NCBI RefSeq assembly: GCF_013912375.1
Contig: NZ_JACETV010000007.1
Span: 124,001 to 188,000 of the forward strand
Length of the DNA stretch: 64,000 bases
From: Emticicia sp. BO119
GTDB lineage: Bacteria > Bacteroidota > Bacteroidia > Cytophagales > Spirosomataceae
Reading direction: 5' to 3'
Under the pieces are notes generated by a model that was given only the letters and a program-made list of their open reading frames with translations, was not told where the DNA came from and did no database searches. The stretch's first letter is position 1. Each line of letters begins with the position of its first letter. Of this stretch, positions 7,864 through 16,985 are shown piece by piece. The position numbers and the translations under genes are program-made.

Positions 7864-9663
7864 TTAAAATATATATTTATTCTCCTCAATCATCGCTTCT
7901 GCCACTCTGCGGCGCGCATTTTTGAGGTTAAATGGTTCAATTTTCGTAAAACGTTTCAAGCCCATCAGCATTACTCTTAATTCATCGCCTTCTGCAAAGG
8001 ATGTAATGGCTTCTCGACCTGCGTTGTTTACCCTGCTTACAGCTTCATGCAGGTAAATCATAGCCATATCTTTTTGTAGCGCAACAGCACTTTCGCCTTT
8101 AATACCAATCAGTTTCTCTACTCTTAACAAAGCAGATTCTGCTGCATAGATTTCGATAGCCATATCAGCCATATTCATCAGAATTTCCTGCTCGCTTGAA
8201 AGCGACATCATAAATTTCTGTACAGCGGCCCCTGCCACCATCAAGGCTGCTTTTTTCAGGTTTTTCAATACTTTTTTCTCTGGGGCAAATAAGGTATCAT
8301 CGTCAGAAGCACCGAAGTCAGGGATTGACATGATTTCTTTGGCTACGGCCATTGCAGGCGACATCAAATCAATTTCGCCTTTCATGGCACGTTTCAAAAG
8401 CATATCAATAATCAACATACGGTTGATTTCGTTAGTACCTTCAAAAATACGGTTGATACGCGCATCGCGGTAAGCACGTTCCATTGGTGCTTCAGCCGAG
8501 TAGCCCATCCCGCCATATACCTGTAAGCTCTCATCAACTGTATAGTCCAGTACCTCTGAGCTATGTACTTTCATCATTGCACATTCAATCGAGAATTGTT
8601 CCAATGCTTTCAGTTTTGCGTCCGCATCACTCAAGCCTTGTGCTTTCAGGTCTAAAATAGCATCGTCGATGTTTTGTCCGGCTCGGTAGTTGGCAGATTC
8701 AGAAGCAAAAATACGGGTGGCCATTTCAGCTAATTTATACTTGATGGCCCCGAAAGTGGCAATAGAAACACCGAATTGTTTACGCTCATTGGCATAGTTA
8801 ATGGCGTGTCCTAATGAGCCCTTTGCCCCACCAATTACGGCAATACCTAATTTAATACGACCGATATTCAGAATATTTACTGCAATCTTGAAACCATTTC
8901 CACGGCCTGAAAGCATATTTTCAACCGGCACCTGACAATCATTGAAGAAAATCTGACGGGTATCAGAGCCTTTGATACCTAATTTATGCTCGGGTTCATT
9001 CATCGTAATACCATTGAAGGTTTTTTCCACGATGAAGGCCGTTAGGTTTTTGTCGTCATCAATTTTAGCAAAAACAATAAACAAATCTGCGAAACCACCG
9101 TTGGTAATCCACATTTTTTGTCCGTTAATGATGTAATGCTTACCATCGGCAGATAGAACAGCTTTCGCTTTCCCTGAATTAGCATCAGAACCTGAATCCG
9201 GCTCTGTTAAACAGTAAGCTGCTTTCCATTCGCCTGTTGCTAATAAAGGCAGATATTTAGCCTTTTGCTCTTCATTACCATAATAAACAATGGGCAAAGT
9301 GCCTATACCCGTATGGGCTGACTGCGCAACTGAAAACGAATGCCCTTGTCCCAATGCCTCTGCAACCAGCATAGAAGTATTGAAATTCATACCAAATCCG
9401 CCGTATTCCTCTGGCACTGCTGTGCCTAATAAACCTAATTCTCCGGCTTTAGTCATCAACGACGACATTAATTCCGGCGATTTGGCGTTGTCAATCTCAT
9501 TCAGGCGTGGGTGGATTTCCGTGCGCAAAAAATCACGACAGGTTTCAGCAATCATTAGTTGTTCTTCTGAAAACTCTTCCGGAATGAAAATCTGATGTGC
9601 TTCTACATCTTTTATCAAGAACTCACCCCCTTTAATAGAGGCTTTATTTTCAGTTGCTACCAT
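7864..9663 (-). CDS. Acyl-CoA dehydrogenase (long/very-long-chain type, about 600 aa)
   Basis: An FAD flavoenzyme for the first step of fatty-acid beta-oxidation (acyl-CoA to trans-2-enoyl-CoA). The 599-residue form from 9663 (MVATENKAS) is preferred over an in-frame ATG at 9705, because 9705 falls inside the operator region. Family motifs: YCLTEPDSGSDA, WITNGGFADLFIVFAKI (FAD contact) and YRDARINRIFEGTNEINR, whose Glu in FEGT is the catalytic base position. The extra C-terminal helical region makes it like the longer VLCAD-type enzymes. Two MarR-type operator palindromes flank its promoter, matching those at marR and at the second acyl-CoA dehydrogenase operon. Confidence 0.9.
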   Translation of the reverse strand: MVATENKASIKGGEFLIKDVEAHQIFIPEEFSEEQLMIAETCRDFLRTEIHPRLNEIDNAKSPELMSSLMTKAGELGLLGTAVPEEYGGFGMNFNTSMLVAEALGQGHSFSVAQSAHTGIGTLPIVYYGNEEQKAKYLPLLATGEWKAAYCLTEPDSGSDANSGKAKAVLSADGKHYIINGQKMWITNGGFADLFIVFAKIDDDKNLTAFIVEKTFNGITMNEPEHKLGIKGSDTRQIFFNDCQVPVENMLSGRGNGFKIAVNILNIGRIKLGIAVIGGAKGSLGHAINYANERKQFGVSIATFGAIKYKLAEMATRIFASESANYRAGQNIDDAILDLKAQGLSDADAKLKALEQFSIECAMMKVHSSEVLDYTVDESLQVYGGMGYSAEAPMERAYRDARINRIFEGTNEINRMLIIDMLLKRAMKGEIDLMSPAMAVAKEIMSIPDFGASDDDTLFAPEKKVLKNLKKAALMVAGAAVQKFMMSLSSEQEILMNMADMAIEIYAAESALLRVEKLIGIKGESAVALQKDMAMIYLHEAVSRVNNAGREAITSFAEGDELRVMLMGLKRFTKIEPFNLKNARRRVAEAMIEENKYIF

Positions 9664-9707
9664 AGTATTAATAGTGTAATTTGTCAGAATCAGATGTGCC
9701 TGCAATT

Positions 9708-9767
9708 ATTATGCGTGCATACTGTTACAAAGATAAAGAAATTTAAAAATATTATGCAAGCATACTA
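9708..9767 (-). promoter_or_regulatory. Promoter with two MarR-type operators
   Basis: On the minus strand TTG (9757-9759), 21-bp spacer and TATCTTTG (9728-9735) form a good promoter. The palindrome TATGC-N2-GCATA occurs at 9753-9764, covering the TTG, and again at 9710-9721, just downstream of the -7 box. The same motif with longer arms lies before marR. Confidence 0.7.
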
Positions 9768-9794
9768 TTGTTTTTTTTGAGCTGAAAATCTGAC

Positions 9795-10565
9795 TTATTT
9801 CTTACGTACGAAAAAAAGCAATGGTTGCCCGTTCTGATAAACAGGTTTTTCGTCAGGGTCGTTAATCTGGGTGAGATGAAAAAGTGTAAGGGTATCGTTT
9901 TTAGAACGAAACCCATATTGGTCGGCTGTTCCTTTATTGTTCAGAATAATCAGGTCTCCGCTTTCATTAGCAGCACAATCACCATTTACACAGATAGTAT
10001 AGGTAAGGTATTTATCCCAGCCCTTAATCTGCCCGAAACGACTAAACCGAACCGTTGTGGCAGCAGAATCTCCCTCCATGAGACTCCAAGAACCCTCCAA
10101 TAAAGTTTTATTGACCGCAGTAGGAAAAGCAATGGCAGGGCTATAACTCTTATCAATCAGGCTACTATCTGCCCGGACGAAAGTATATACCCGATTAAGA
10201 GTTTTATCTGTATAAGTTAATGTTTTACTCGAGGCAATATAAACAATTTCGGTTTCCGCATCACGATTCATTTTCAGGCGTAGCGTATCTCCGCTTCTTC
10301 TAAATGGAAGAGTAGTGGTTTCCACTTGGCCATTGAAAACCGTGATAGAATCAGGTATATTATTAAACAAAAGAAGTTCTGTCGTATAGAATGGGATATT
10401 GACGGCAACTGTTCTGGGAGATTGCGTGCTGGCAAGCGCATCTAAATATTCTTTATTAAGCCAATGACCTTCAAGATTTGAGGGTATTTTTTCACTGGTA
10501 TTACTATCACAGGCATTTAATAATATAACTAAGGCAATCAGGGACAGATAATGCAGTTTTTTCAT
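9795..10565 (-). CDS. Lipoprotein of unknown function
   Basis: A 256-residue lipoprotein with signal and lipobox LLNAC (Cys19). It seems to hold two beta-rich repeats resembling lipocalin-like stress proteins: EGHWLNKEYLDAL near 32 and LEGSWSLMEGDSA near 156, each opening with a Gly-x-Trp that starts a barrel. That resemblance is weak and no function is assigned. A -7 box TATCTTTG lies at 10592-10599 on the minus strand, just outside the 3' end of the phosphatase gene at 10604. Confidence 0.65.
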   Translation of the reverse strand: MKKLHYLSLIALVILLNACDSNTSEKIPSNLEGHWLNKEYLDALASTQSPRTVAVNIPFYTTELLLFNNIPDSITVFNGQVETTTLPFRRSGDTLRLKMNRDAETEIVYIASSKTLTYTDKTLNRVYTFVRADSSLIDKSYSPAIAFPTAVNKTLLEGSWSLMEGDSAATTVRFSRFGQIKGWDKYLTYTICVNGDCAANESGDLIILNNKGTADQYGFRSKNDTLTLFHLTQINDPDEKPVYQNGQPLLFFVRKK

Positions 10566-10603
10566 TGAAATGATGGTATTGTTTCAGAAAGCAAAGATAC
10601 GAT

Positions 10604-11338
10604 TTATTTGTTTCTTCCTTTTTCGTTCGGATACAAGCTTAACAAAGAATCACTTTGCCAGAATTCCTTGGTGTCAATATCCATAATTGTTAAACTTCCC
10701 CAGAATGCTGCGCCTGTGTCAACATTCCATACATTGCAACCCTGCATTGGGGTGGTAATGTCATAATTGAGGGTAGGTGTATGGCCTATGTAGATTTCGT
10801 TGAATAGCAGTAGGCGTTTAGGGTAGAACTTTGAATCTTTTTTTATGTGTTTATCCATTGTCAATGCCATTTCCCAGAGTGTCCTGTCCCATTTGTAATT
10901 GGTGGAGTGAAACTCATGACTTGGACCGTTCATGGAAGTAAAACCTGCATGAATAAAGAGCCTGTTCTGATTGTCTACGTGGTACAGTTTCATTCTTTCA
11001 AAGAAATTAAGATGCATTAGCTGTTCGGTATCAGGTATATGCTCATAGCTTTTCAGGGTTGATGCACCCCCATGAAAAATCCAGTGTTTGTCTAATTCCC
11101 CCTCTCTTAACCAATCCTCGCAATAATCATCATGATTACCTTTAATGAAAATACAATGCTGATTTTGCTCAAGTTCTATCAGAAACTGAATAACCTGAGC
11201 AGATTCGCTCCAGCCATCTACATAATCACCAAGAAAGATAAGGGTATCCTGCTCCGTTACGGCAGCTCTTTCTATTATTTGTATTAAGCCTTTTAAGCCG
11301 CCATGTATATCGCCTATGACTAAAGTTCTGGGTTTCAT
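10604..11338 (-). CDS. Metallophosphoesterase, PPP serine/threonine phosphatase-like
   Basis: A 244-residue calcineurin-like phosphoesterase with the three PPP signatures GDIHGG (residues 9-14), GDYVDG (about 37-42) and GNHDD (about 67-71), plus later metal-binding His (HAGF and GHTP). Bacterial members act as protein phosphatases or diadenosine tetraphosphatases. The ATG overlaps the stop of the upstream macro-domain gene (ATGA), so the two are translationally coupled. Coupling with an ADP-ribose hydrolase domain suggests nucleotide or ADP-ribose turnover, which is inference. Confidence 0.85.
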   Translation of the reverse strand: MKPRTLVIGDIHGGLKGLIQIIERAAVTEQDTLIFLGDYVDGWSESAQVIQFLIELEQNQHCIFIKGNHDDYCEDWLREGELDKHWIFHGGASTLKSYEHIPDTEQLMHLNFFERMKLYHVDNQNRLFIHAGFTSMNGPSHEFHSTNYKWDRTLWEMALTMDKHIKKDSKFYPKRLLLFNEIYIGHTPTLNYDITTPMQGCNVWNVDTGAAFWGSLTIMDIDTKEFWQSDSLLSLYPNEKGRNK

Positions 11339-11854
11339 AATTCTAAATGCTGATATATCTCATAATTCTCCTCATCAAAACAGATAAAAACAACTTCCTG
11401 AATAGTCTTGTTGTCTGTTCTGAGAAATTCCTGTACTGTCTGAATGGCTATTTCGGCTGCTTCCTGTTTTGGGAAACCATAAATTCCGGTGCTGATATTC
11501 GGAAAAGCAATTGTAGCCAGATTTAATTCATTGGCTATTCGCAGAGAATTATGATAGCAATTCCCTAATAGTTCTCTCTCTTTCTTATTACCGCCATTCC
11601 AGACCGGGCCTACGGTATGAATGACATATTTGCAAGGTAATAATCCTCCGGAAGTATAGACTGCCTCCCCGGTTTTGCACCCCCCCCTGTCTGTTTCTGA
11701 TAGCTATACATTCTTCTAAAATCTGTGGACCTCCCTTGCGATGAATGGCTCCATCGACACCTCCACCCCCTAATAAGGATGAATTAGCTGCATTGACGAT
11801 AGCATCTGTATCTGATTGAGTAATATCGCCTTTGATTAATTTGATTGTTGCCAT
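11335..11854 (-). pseudogene. Macro-domain (ADP-ribose / O-acetyl-ADP-ribose deacetylase-like) gene with one-base frameshift
   Basis: The N-terminal frame carries the macro-domain ADP-ribose site: [19 protein letters not shown] and [14 protein letters not shown]. It then runs out of frame at a G8 run (C8 on the plus strand, 11680-11687). Reading with seven G restores the family sequence ([37 protein letters not shown]) to a TGA overlapping the next ATG. The corrected protein would be 172 residues, the usual size. The defect is a one-base insertion in a homopolymer, so it may be a real slipped-strand mutation, a phase-variable switch or a sequencing error. The functional core after the break is otherwise intact. 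Confidence 0.85.
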
Positions 11855-12100
11855 GAGATTGTGTGATTAGGACTCCTGCCTTATTTATTCAAGGATATAT
11901 GAGAGTCTTAGTTCAGCAAAAATAAAGCCTATCAACAAATATCCGCACAGAAATCATCCATTTTTTGAGGTAACGGTATCCCTAAGATTAAAAAACTTGT
12001 CTTAACAACTATTTTTGCATTTTTCCTTGACAATGTGGTATATTCTTTGTTGTTTCGCAAATGGAATAGTTATTTGAGTACATATTTAATAAAGTTTATC

Positions 12101-13171
12101 ATGACAGAGACATTAAACTTCGACGTTACCACAGTTGCAGAAAGCAGAATTAACCAGTTTGACCCTAATAATATTACCTTCGGTTCGCTCTTTACAGACC
12201 ACATGCTCGTGGCTGACTATATCAACGGCGAATGGCAGACACCTAAAATTCTTCCGTTCGGTGATATCAGCTATAACCCGGCACTGGCTGTTCTGCATTA
12301 CGGACAAGCCATTTTTGAAGGAATGAAGGCTTTCAAAAATGATAACGACGAAGTATTGATGTTCCGTCCGCAAGATAACTGGAAACGTTTTAATATTTCG
12401 GCTGAACGTATGTGTATGGCACAAGTGCCGGAAGAAATCTTCATTGGTGGTTTGGAGGAACTATTGCGTTTGGATGCAGCCTGGGTACCTAAAGGTGAAG
12501 ATAACTCATTATACCTACGTCCGTTCATGATTTCGACTGATGTATATTTAGGCGTTCGCCCATCTCAAAGTTACCGCTTCATGATTATCATGAGCCCTGC
12601 AGGTAAATACTACTCAACACCGCCAAAAGTGAAAGTAGAGACAGAATTTATCCGTGCTGCTCCGGGTGGCGTAGGTTATGCCAAATGTGCAGGTAACTAC
12701 GCTGCATCTTTGTATCCCGCAAAATTAGCGCAAGAGCAAGGTTATACCCAATTATTGTGGACAGATGCCATTGAGCATAAATATTTTGAAGAGTCGGGTA
12801 CGATGAACGTGATGTTTGTGATAGATGGTAAGTTGGTTACGCCTGCCGTAAGCAGCACTATTCTGAAAGGTGTTACCCGTGATTCTTTAGTAAAATTGGC
12901 GCAATCAATGGGAGTTGAGGTTGAAGAAAGAAGAGTATCAGTAGAAGAAGTAATCTCAGGTATTGGCAATGGAACCGTAACAGAGGTATTTGGAGCAGGT
13001 ACAGCCGTAGTGGTATCTCCATTTGCTGCTATTGGTTACGAAGGCGAAGATTATGTATTACCAGCTATTACAGAGCAATCGCTTTCTACCCGATTGAAAA
13101 ACGCTCTGAACGATATCCGTACAGGTAAAGTAGAAGATACTTTCGGTTGGGTTTGGAAAGTAAATGCGTGA
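12101..13171 (+). CDS. ilvE: Branched-chain amino-acid aminotransferase
   Basis: A PLP fold-type IV transaminase for the last step of Leu, Ile and Val synthesis (and first step of their breakdown), with 2-oxoglutarate/glutamate as amino partner. The 355-residue protein from 12101 (MTETLNFD) is the size of the eukaryote-like class; the in-frame upstream ATG at 12035 is probably not used. The PLP Lys is Lys195 in GGVGYAKCAGNYA, and the substrate-loop motifs LYLRPFMI and LLWTDA are present. A possible -7 box TATTTTTG lies at 12010-12017. Stand-alone gene with its own terminator. Confidence 0.95.
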   Translation: MTETLNFDVTTVAESRINQFDPNNITFGSLFTDHMLVADYINGEWQTPKILPFGDISYNPALAVLHYGQAIFEGMKAFKNDNDEVLMFRPQDNWKRFNISAERMCMAQVPEEIFIGGLEELLRLDAAWVPKGEDNSLYLRPFMISTDVYLGVRPSQSYRFMIIMSPAGKYYSTPPKVKVETEFIRAAPGGVGYAKCAGNYAASLYPAKLAQEQGYTQLLWTDAIEHKYFEESGTMNVMFVIDGKLVTPAVSSTILKGVTRDSLVKLAQSMGVEVEERRVSVEEVISGIGNGTVTEVFGAGTAVVVSPFAAIGYEGEDYVLPAITEQSLSTRLKNALNDIRTGKVEDTFGWVWKVNA

Positions 13172-13201
13172 TAGAGTTATATAGTTTTTGATATTGGTAA
13201 A

Positions 13202-13230
13202 AGCGGCTGAGGAGACTCGGCCGTTTTTTT
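13202..13230 (+). terminator. ilvE terminator
   Basis: A ten-pair stem (one mismatch, one G-T) around GAGA, followed by seven T. Confidence 0.85.
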
Positions 13231-13277
13231 GTTGTGACTCTGAAGGGGTTTATCTTAACGGAAAATAACTGAATAAC

Positions 13278-16200
13278 TTAATATTTCCCTAATTTCCCTT
13301 TCAACCAATAATAGTTTCGTTTATAAATTACATTTTCTGGCACTTTATTAATAAGGTCTTCGTATATAGTAAATGCCTCAATAAAAATAATTTTAGACTC
13401 TTCATTTTTCCCTAAACGTTCCATTGTATCCCCATACCAAATTGAAGCCGTACAAAATCCATATTGGTATTCGACTAATTCAGGATTACTTTCAAATAGT
13501 GTTTTTGAAAGTTCGTAACATTTTTGATAATTTATTAAGGCTTCATTCATCAAATCTTTAGATTCATAAAGGTTTCCTAATCGCTCGTATACAATCCCTA
13601 AACCATTTTTGTAAGAAACCTGCTTGGGGTAGGTTTCATGTAATGATTTAAAAATTTCAAAGCATTTCTGAAAACAATCCAAAGCCTGATTCATTCTCTC
13701 TTCCGATTGATACAAATCTCCTAATCGCTCATATGCAACCCCCAAATTATTTTTGTAAGAAACCTGCTCAGGGTAACTTTCATACAATGAGCTCATGATT
13801 TCAAGGTATTTTTGAAAACAATCCAAAGCCTTATTCATTTTCCCTTCGGATTTGTACACATCTCCTAATTTGGAGTAGGCAATACCTAAATTATTTATGT
13901 AATAAACCTGCTCGGGATAGCTTTCATGAAATGAACTCATAATTTCAAGGTATTTTTGATAACAATTCAAAGCCTGACTCATTTTCCCTTCTGATTTATA
14001 CACATCTCCTAATCTGGAGTTTGCAATCCCCAGATTATTTTTGTAATAAACCTGTTCTGGATAGCTTTCATACAATGAACTCATGATTTCAAGGTACTTT
14101 TGATAACAATTCAAAGCCTGATTCATTTTCCCTTCTGATGTAAACACATCTCCCAATCGTTCGTATGCAATCCCCAAACCATTTTTGTAAGAAACCTGCT
14201 CAGGGTAACTTTCATACAATGAGCTCATGATTTCAAGGTATTTTTGAAAACAATCCAAAGCCTTATTCATTTTCCCTTCGGATGCGTACACATCTCCTAA
14301 TTTGGAGTAGGCAATACCTAAATTATTTATGTAATAAACCTGCTCGGGGTAGCTCTCATTCAATGATAGAGAAATTTCAAAATCTTTTTGATAACAATCC
14401 AAAGCCTGATTCATCCTCCCCTCCGATTTATACACATCTCCTAATAGACTTAAACTTTCAGCATAAAGGAATTGATAATCTTTAGTATTTCTTCTCTCTA
14501 ATATGCTATTCAATCTTTCAAACCATATTTTTGCTTTATCATCCCTTAAATATAGAATATAATGTCGCATTAGCCTTTTCGTCAGTAATAAAGTAGTGTA
14601 ATCTTCATTCAAGCAAAAGGTCAAAATACTTGAAGTATAATAAGCAAAAAGGTTTGTTTCATTAAAATTGGGGTTTTCACCATGCACTCTATGGCTCCAA
14701 CCTTCGTATGCCAATTCATCACTAAGGCTATTTGTCAATACTGATACATCATCCTGTAATCTTTTATCATTTTTTCTTCTTACTATCTCTTGTATTACGG
14801 GGCTTACTTTTACTTCTTTATCCATCTTGTTATAATCCACCCACCCTTTCAATGCCAGTTTTCTAAGTGCCTTTTCCCACCACGATACTTCCGGCAATAG
14901 AATATCCAAAGTTTTGATCTGAATGCCCTCAGGGGGCAAAACCGCCAGCATTGAACTTAGCTTTCGTTCTTCATCGCTCAGTTCTTCCAAATCATACAAT
15001 GCGGTGATAACCTCCTCCGGCTTTGCATTTTTATATTTTTGATAATATAGTCTTACGTCACTACTAAATTGCAATTGCAAAATGCCCTTCGTTTGAAGGT
15101 CATTGATTAAATCAGGTAAAGAATATTTATCACGTATGAGATTGGCCTCTCTTAATTGTTTAGCTATTAACTCCAATACTAAAGTATTACCATTTACTGC
15201 CAGATAAAGTTTTTCAAAATATACCTCTTCTTCTTTTGCTACTATCGGATAGTATTTTTGAAATAATTCCAAAGCGGTTTCTTTCGGCAAACTCCCGATT
15301 TTTTTAGTGTGAGCTTGTTCAAATTCAGTGATGCGGGTGGTTAAAAGGATATGAAAATTTGAACATCGGTTCAGCAGTTGGTAATAAGTATTAAGGTCTT
15401 CGTAGTCATTGGCATTATCTATTACAAGCAGGCAAGTCTTATTAAGGTTAAATAGCCTTGTGATGAGAATATCAAGGCGTTCTTTTTTAGAATAAAGTGG
15501 GTCAAACTCAATGTGTAGTTTTGGTGCCAATGCCAAAAGAGCATCGCCAATAGAAGTCTCTTTCAGCACCCATGCCATGTGGCTATAATGATTCTGAAAC
15601 TTATGGTAATAACGGGAAGCAAGAGAGGTCTTACCTACTCCACCTGTACCACTTACCAGCAACAGCAGATGATTTTCTTCAAACAAAATCCGTCGGATAT
15701 CTTCAATATCATCCTGACGACCGAGGAATACCTCAGGATGAAAAGGTGGCTCAGTCAGATGTCTTTCAATGATCGGTTTTGTTAAATTCAGTCTTTCAAT
15801 GATTTCGTTGCCTTTATCATCTACTTTATCAATAATTTCATTACCCTTTTCCTCTACTTTATGAATGATTCGTTTCTCCAACTCTCTGATTGCAGATAAG
15901 ACTTTAATAATAAAATTACTAAGGTCTTTTCTTAACTGTTGAATGTCTTTTTCAAGGCTGTTGCTAAGTGTTATTTGATTTTGAGTCAGAAGGTTATGTT
16001 CTAAAGCAAGAAGGGTTACTTTAATCTCATCAAGTTGTAGATGAGTGTCAGCATTTTGTTTGACAATCATCTCAAGAATGAACATCTGATATGCTTTATA
16101 GGCTCTTAGATTCCGTTCATCCTTCAATGCTTGTTTAAACGACAGGTCATAAATCCAGGGTAAGTTCTCTTCAAAATAGTTCTTCAGGTCCTGCCATTTT

Positions 16201-16739
16201 TCTTCATTTTCTATTTCTGGAAATTTGAAGAGTACATCTGTGAGTTTTGGAAGAGCAGACCACGACCCATCAGTCAACCATGCTGAGAGATTAAAGTCAA
16301 TTTTTTCATCCTCATTGAGCGATTCTTCAAATTCTTTTTGATATTCTTCCTCTCGCAGCAGGTTTTTTCTAAGCAGTTTGAAAGCCTGTTTAATTTCTTT
16401 AAATGGTCTGTCTATTATTTTTTGCCAATGTGTAAACTCAGTTTCATTTTTTAATTTGTCTATGTAGGCTGTTTCCACATGATGAAAGGCTTGCAATAGG
16501 GCATCCTTCATTAATTGGTTTAAGTCGTGGTTTAAACTGCCCGGATGAGGTTTTATCAGGAAATCTTTAAAACGCTCATAATCTACCCCCGATAAAAACT
16601 GATGAGCAAAATTGGGGGCAAGAGATTCGACAACTTTAATCGCAGCACCCGGAGGTAAAAAAGCGCCGCAGCAAGTCATAGCAATTCCTGACAGAGCAAT
16701 ACCAGCAATATTACTGAGTTCAGATTTTAACGGATTCAT
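13278..16739 (-). CDS. STAND NTPase (NB-ARC-like) with C-terminal TPR array
   Basis: A 1153-residue NLR-like protein. Residues 12-38 are small and hydrophobic; 1-230 resemble no domain I can name; 235-325 look coiled-coil, with an internal KGNEII repeat. The NTPase has Walker A GTGGVGKT (364-371), Walker B LLVID (437-441) and the sensor TTR (467-469), then a winged-helix-like region to about 660. Residues 767-1150 are eight consecutive 48-residue TPR units. This is the architecture of signal-transduction ATPases that detect a ligand with their repeats and activate an N-terminal effector; bacterial relatives include antiphage Avs-type proteins. It stands alone between ilvE and marR, with no obvious partner. 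A defence role is inference. Confidence 0.85.
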   Translation of the reverse strand: MNPLKSELSNIAGIALSGIAMTCCGAFLPPGAAIKVVESLAPNFAHQFLSGVDYERFKDFLIKPHPGSLNHDLNQLMKDALLQAFHHVETAYIDKLKNETEFTHWQKIIDRPFKEIKQAFKLLRKNLLREEEYQKEFEESLNEDEKIDFNLSAWLTDGSWSALPKLTDVLFKFPEIENEEKWQDLKNYFEENLPWIYDLSFKQALKDERNLRAYKAYQMFILEMIVKQNADTHLQLDEIKVTLLALEHNLLTQNQITLSNSLEKDIQQLRKDLSNFIIKVLSAIRELEKRIIHKVEEKGNEIIDKVDDKGNEIIERLNLTKPIIERHLTEPPFHPEVFLGRQDDIEDIRRILFEENHLLLLVSGTGGVGKTSLASRYYHKFQNHYSHMAWVLKETSIGDALLALAPKLHIEFDPLYSKKERLDILITRLFNLNKTCLLVIDNANDYEDLNTYYQLLNRCSNFHILLTTRITEFEQAHTKKIGSLPKETALELFQKYYPIVAKEEEVYFEKLYLAVNGNTLVLELIAKQLREANLIRDKYSLPDLINDLQTKGILQLQFSSDVRLYYQKYKNAKPEEVITALYDLEELSDEERKLSSMLAVLPPEGIQIKTLDILLPEVSWWEKALRKLALKGWVDYNKMDKEVKVSPVIQEIVRRKNDKRLQDDVSVLTNSLSDELAYEGWSHRVHGENPNFNETNLFAYYTSSILTFCLNEDYTTLLLTKRLMRHYILYLRDDKAKIWFERLNSILERRNTKDYQFLYAESLSLLGDVYKSEGRMNQALDCYQKDFEISLSLNESYPEQVYYINNLGIAYSKLGDVYASEGKMNKALDCFQKYLEIMSSLYESYPEQVSYKNGLGIAYERLGDVFTSEGKMNQALNCYQKYLEIMSSLYESYPEQVYYKNNLGIANSRLGDVYKSEGKMSQALNCYQKYLEIMSSFHESYPEQVYYINNLGIAYSKLGDVYKSEGKMNKALDCFQKYLEIMSSLYESYPEQVSYKNNLGVAYERLGDLYQSEERMNQALDCFQKCFEIFKSLHETYPKQVSYKNGLGIVYERLGNLYESKDLMNEALINYQKCYELSKTLFESNPELVEYQYGFCTASIWYGDTMERLGKNEESKIIFIEAFTIYEDLINKVPENVIYKRNYYWLKGKLGKY
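13290..14441 (-). repeat. Eight tandem 144-bp TPR-coding units
   Basis: The LGD/LGN-start motif recurs at residues 767, 815, 863, 911, 959, 1007, 1055 and 1103, always exactly 48 residues apart. At DNA level the region from 13801 is nearly identical over more than 100 bp to that from 14233, which is 432 bp or three units away. This points to recent internal duplication or gene conversion. Confidence 0.9.
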
Positions 16740-16925
16740 GGGGCATTAACAATAACAATTGAAAATTTTGAAAGATTAGGCTAAATCGGATAAGTTCTGA
16801 AACTATACAAACATGAATTTTCAAAGGACTAATATAGAGATTCTTATGGTAATCTGGACGATAAATTAACATTAATTTTGTTTATATGGGACAATTGCTT
16901 GTCGTCTCCAAAATAATTTTCCCAA

Positions 16926-16960
16926 CAGTATGCCTGCATACTGATTTTTTTTTACATTTG
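16926..16960 (+). promoter_or_regulatory. marR promoter and operator
   Basis: CAGTATGC-CT-GCATACTG (16926-16943) is a palindrome with perfect 8-bp arms. A -7 box TACATTTG follows at 16953-16960, so the palindrome covers the -33 position. It shares the TATGC-N2-GCATA core with sites before both acyl-CoA dehydrogenase operons. Confidence 0.75.
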
Positions 16961-16985
16961 TGGTTACCCGAAGCAAAAACCATTA

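Noticed and set aside
9664-9705. Upstream ATG of the first acyl-CoA dehydrogenase
   Set aside because: It would start within a few bases of the operator and add 14 residues not typical of the family; ATG 9663 fits better.
12035-12100. N-terminal extension of ilvE
   Set aside because: The 22 extra residues look like leader translation, and the ATG at 12101 gives the normal start of the enzyme.
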